Below, one piece after another: positions 44,470-45,774 of a DNA stretch of 45,774 nt. Positions within the stretch are counted from its first letter, which is position 1. Each line of letters opens with the position of its first letter. The notes under the pieces were generated by a model that was not told where the DNA came from, searched no databases, and saw nothing but the letters and a program-made list of their open reading frames with translations. The DNA comes from Symbiodinium natans. Lineage: Eukaryota > Sar > Dinophyceae > Suessiales > Symbiodiniaceae. Location of the stretch: positions 1 through 45,774 of the forward strand of contig CAJNDS010000978.1 in NCBI GenBank assembly GCA_905221605.1. Reading direction: 5' to 3'. The position numbers were made by a program, and so were the translations under genes.

Positions 44470-44692
44470 GGTGGGAATTGAGGGCGACAGCCCTAAACCC
44501 TAAAAGGTAGTGGTTTGGGTGGTGGCCTGTGAAAGCTCACAGCGGGTGGGGAGAAAGAACCCAGCACCAATGAAATTGTTGGATTACATTGAAAACAGAT
44601 GCCTTCGCGTGACATGCCGCCCCCCCCACACCCTCTGGGTGTGTAGGGGCGCCATTTACACATGGTACTTACTACCGCTGCGCGGCGAGACG
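44470..44692 (+). repeat. Conserved 3' module of element B (also 42345-42566)
   Basis: The module from ggtgggaattgagggcgaca to gcgcggcgagacg is ~95% identical between elements A and B. Both copies keep an open stretch of about 40 codons (VACESSQRVGRKN..., LLDYIEN-CLRVTC). It is either a short coding remnant or a conserved 3' UTR used for recognition by the transposition machinery. Confidence 0.8.
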
Positions 44693-45244
44693 CCCTAAAC
44701 CCTAAACCCTAAACCCTAAACCCTAAACCCTAAACCCTAAACCCTAAACCCTAAACCCTAAACCCTAAACCCTAAACCCTAAATAAACCCTAAATAAACC
44801 CTAAATAAACCCTAAATAAACCCTAAATAAACCCTAAATAAACCCTAAATAAACCCTAAATAAACCCTAAATAAACCCTAAATAAACCCTAAATAAACCC
44901 TAAATAAACCCTAAACCCTAAACCCTAAACCCTAAACCCTCAACCCTAAACCCTAAACCCTAAACCCTAAACCCTAAACCCTAAACCCTAAACCCTAAAC
45001 CCTAAACCCTAAACCCTAAACCCTAAACCCTAAACCCTAAACCCTAAACCCTAACCTAAACCCTAAACCCTAAACCCTAAACCCTAAACCCTAAACCCTA
45101 AACCCTAAACCCTAAACCCTAAACCCTAAACCCTAAACCCTAAACCCTAAACCCTAAAACTAAACCCTAAACCCTAAACCCTAAACCCTAAACCCTAAAC
45201 CCTAAACCCTAAACCCTAAACCCTAAACCCTAAACCCTAAACCC
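44693..45244. repeat. Long interstitial telomeric block (552 bp)
   Basis: CCCTAAA repeats without interruption except a variant section, one cctcaa change near 44940, one shortened repeat near 45053 and one aaaactaaa change near 45158. It is the longest telomeric block in the window. The orientation (C-rich strand on +) is that of a left chromosome end, yet 44.7 kb of DNA lies to its left. Confidence 0.96.
44776..44912. repeat. Variant telomeric repeat, 11-bp unit x12
   Basis: Twelve perfect copies of aaataaaccct, i.e. the 7-bp telomeric repeat with an extra aaat. They are uninterrupted and flanked on both sides by standard repeats. Confidence 0.95.
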
Positions 45245-45400
45245 GCCCGCCACCCCTCTCACCTCTGTTGGGGTAGGCGGGCGCAGTCGAGCGCTCAGCG
45301 AGACCACGGCAGGCTCTGCTAGGCTGCAGAGCCTGCCAGGCACACTCCTGAGAGGGTCGCCTAGCTAGAGTCGCCTAGCTCGTCTCAGATAAATATTAGT
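45245..45400. other. GC-rich hairpins next to telomeric block
   Basis: A perfect 12-bp stem with a 6-base loop (ggcaggctctgc ... gcagagcctgcc, 45308-45337), and a second paired set, gcccgccacccc (45245-45256) with ggggtaggcgggc (45270-45282). The phrase gtcgcctagct occurs twice (near 45356 and 45371). It does not match tRNA or 5S rRNA by eye. It could be a structured RNA or an element terminus. Confidence 0.6.
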
Positions 45401-45433
45401 ACCCTAAACCCCAGGGGGGGGGGTCCTTTTTCA

Positions 45434-45575
45434 ATTCGTGGCGGCCCTGGCCCTGACCCTGGCCCTGGCACTGGCCCTGGCCCCCTCCTGCCTTTGGGTT
45501 GGCCCTGGTCCTGGCCCTGACCCTGGCCCTGGCCCTGGCCCTGACCCTGGCCCTGGCCCTGACCCTAACCCTTGC
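45434..45575. repeat. 6/12-bp minisatellite (ccctgg / ccctga)
   Basis: Runs of ggccctggccctgaccct and relatives, interrupted by cccctcctgcctttgggttgg near 45481-45500. Confidence 0.9.
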
Positions 45576-45774
45576 CTTGAACCCTTGGTAGGACCTTAAA
45601 CCCTCCCAGTCAGGGGGGCCTTAAACCCTTCCAGCGAGTAGGGGCCTTAAGCAGGGTGGCCTCAAACCCTTCCCCTGGCAGAAAGCTGCCAAAGAAGGCC
45701 CTGGAGCTGATTTTTGCAATTGCGGAGACTCTTCACGCCCTGAAATTTTCTGTGAGAGGGCCCTTCGGCCCAGA
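45576..45774. other. Right end, no gene seen
   Basis: Phrases related to ccttaaacccttccag occur three times between 45591 and 45675, a degenerate short repeat. The last ~100 bp is of ordinary complexity and is cut by the window end. Confidence 0.45.

Larger units (their letters stand above)
42679..44692 (+). mobile_element. Telomere-bounded element B (2014 bp) with endonuclease ORF
   Basis: It has the same first and last bases as element A and, like it, is enclosed by CCCTAAA repeats on both sides. It contains the restriction-like endonuclease ORF (42882-43532), about 600 bp of downstream sequence, the palindrome ggggggtacccccc (44193-44206), a C/G-rich tract and the conserved 223-bp 3' module. 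That module includes ccctaaaccctaaaa near 44492. No reverse transcriptase domain is present. The fixed 5' end in both copies argues against random 5' truncation of a LINE. Non-LTR retrotransposons targeted to telomeric repeats are known in other eukaryotes (TRAS and SART families); this could be a non-autonomous relative. Confidence 0.75.

Noticed and set aside
45245-45400. tRNA or 5S rRNA gene next to the telomeric block
   Set aside because: The stems do not form a cloverleaf, no box A/B pattern or 5S core sequence was found.

Overview
The window looks like nuclear DNA of a eukaryotic microalga, most likely a dinoflagellate. The evidence is: telomere-type CCCTAAA (TTTAGGG) repeats at six internal positions; GC-rich, intronless, transposon-like ORFs embedded in very long tandem arrays; and one candidate relic of a dinoflagellate spliced leader. 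No bacterial operon, ribosome binding site, tRNA, rRNA or CRISPR array was seen. TTTAGGG telomeres also occur in plants and other algae, so the assignment is probable only, and no species is claimed.

Layout. 1-14966: eight full copies and one partial copy of a ~1.83 kb satellite, each built of nested inverted repeats around a 42/54-bp minisatellite. 14967-17280: a GAGCTC-rich 20-bp minisatellite, then an AT-rich ~170-bp degenerate satellite. 17281-17690: a 13-bp minisatellite and a short interstitial telomeric block inside a 12-bp inverted repeat. 17694-25872: three successive satellites (65, 61 and 62 bp). 25873-26745: a 239-bp repeat leading directly into a small ORF. 26837-33313: the main coding island. 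It holds a 219-aa protein of unknown function and a Helitron-like transposon gene split over two reading frames. The first frame carries a zinc knuckle, ten 28/29-aa repeats, a DUF6570-like region and the start of a Helitron helicase-like region. The second frame carries the end of the Rep region, a complete Pif1-type helicase, a zinc-finger-like motif and a Josephin-type cysteine protease domain with its Cys/His/Asp residues present. The part of Rep that should hold the HUH nuclease is absent exactly where the frame changes. Two truncated copies of the Josephin 3' end follow at 33.8-34.1 kb. 34.1-35.1 kb: C-rich DNA, an 11-bp minisatellite and a second telomeric block with the same inverted repeat. 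35092-38206: a 40-bp satellite. 38409-39617: an intact ORF of 402 aa with unknown function.

39.6-45.8 kb resembles subtelomeric DNA: an array of five strong hairpins, then five telomeric blocks, all with CCCTAAA on the + strand. Two related elements of 798 bp and 2014 bp have the same 5' and 3' ends, and both abut telomeric repeats on both sides. The longer one carries an ORF resembling the C-terminal zinc finger plus restriction-like endonuclease of non-LTR retrotransposons. These look like telomere-targeted elements, one being an internal deletion derivative. The longest telomeric block (552 bp) includes twelve copies of an 11-bp variant.

The most interesting points are the Helitron helicase-Josephin fusion that has lost its Rep nuclease, the elements with fixed ends inside telomeric repeats, and the hairpin and inverted-repeat arrays. 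All functional assignments were made by eye from motifs; no database search was run.
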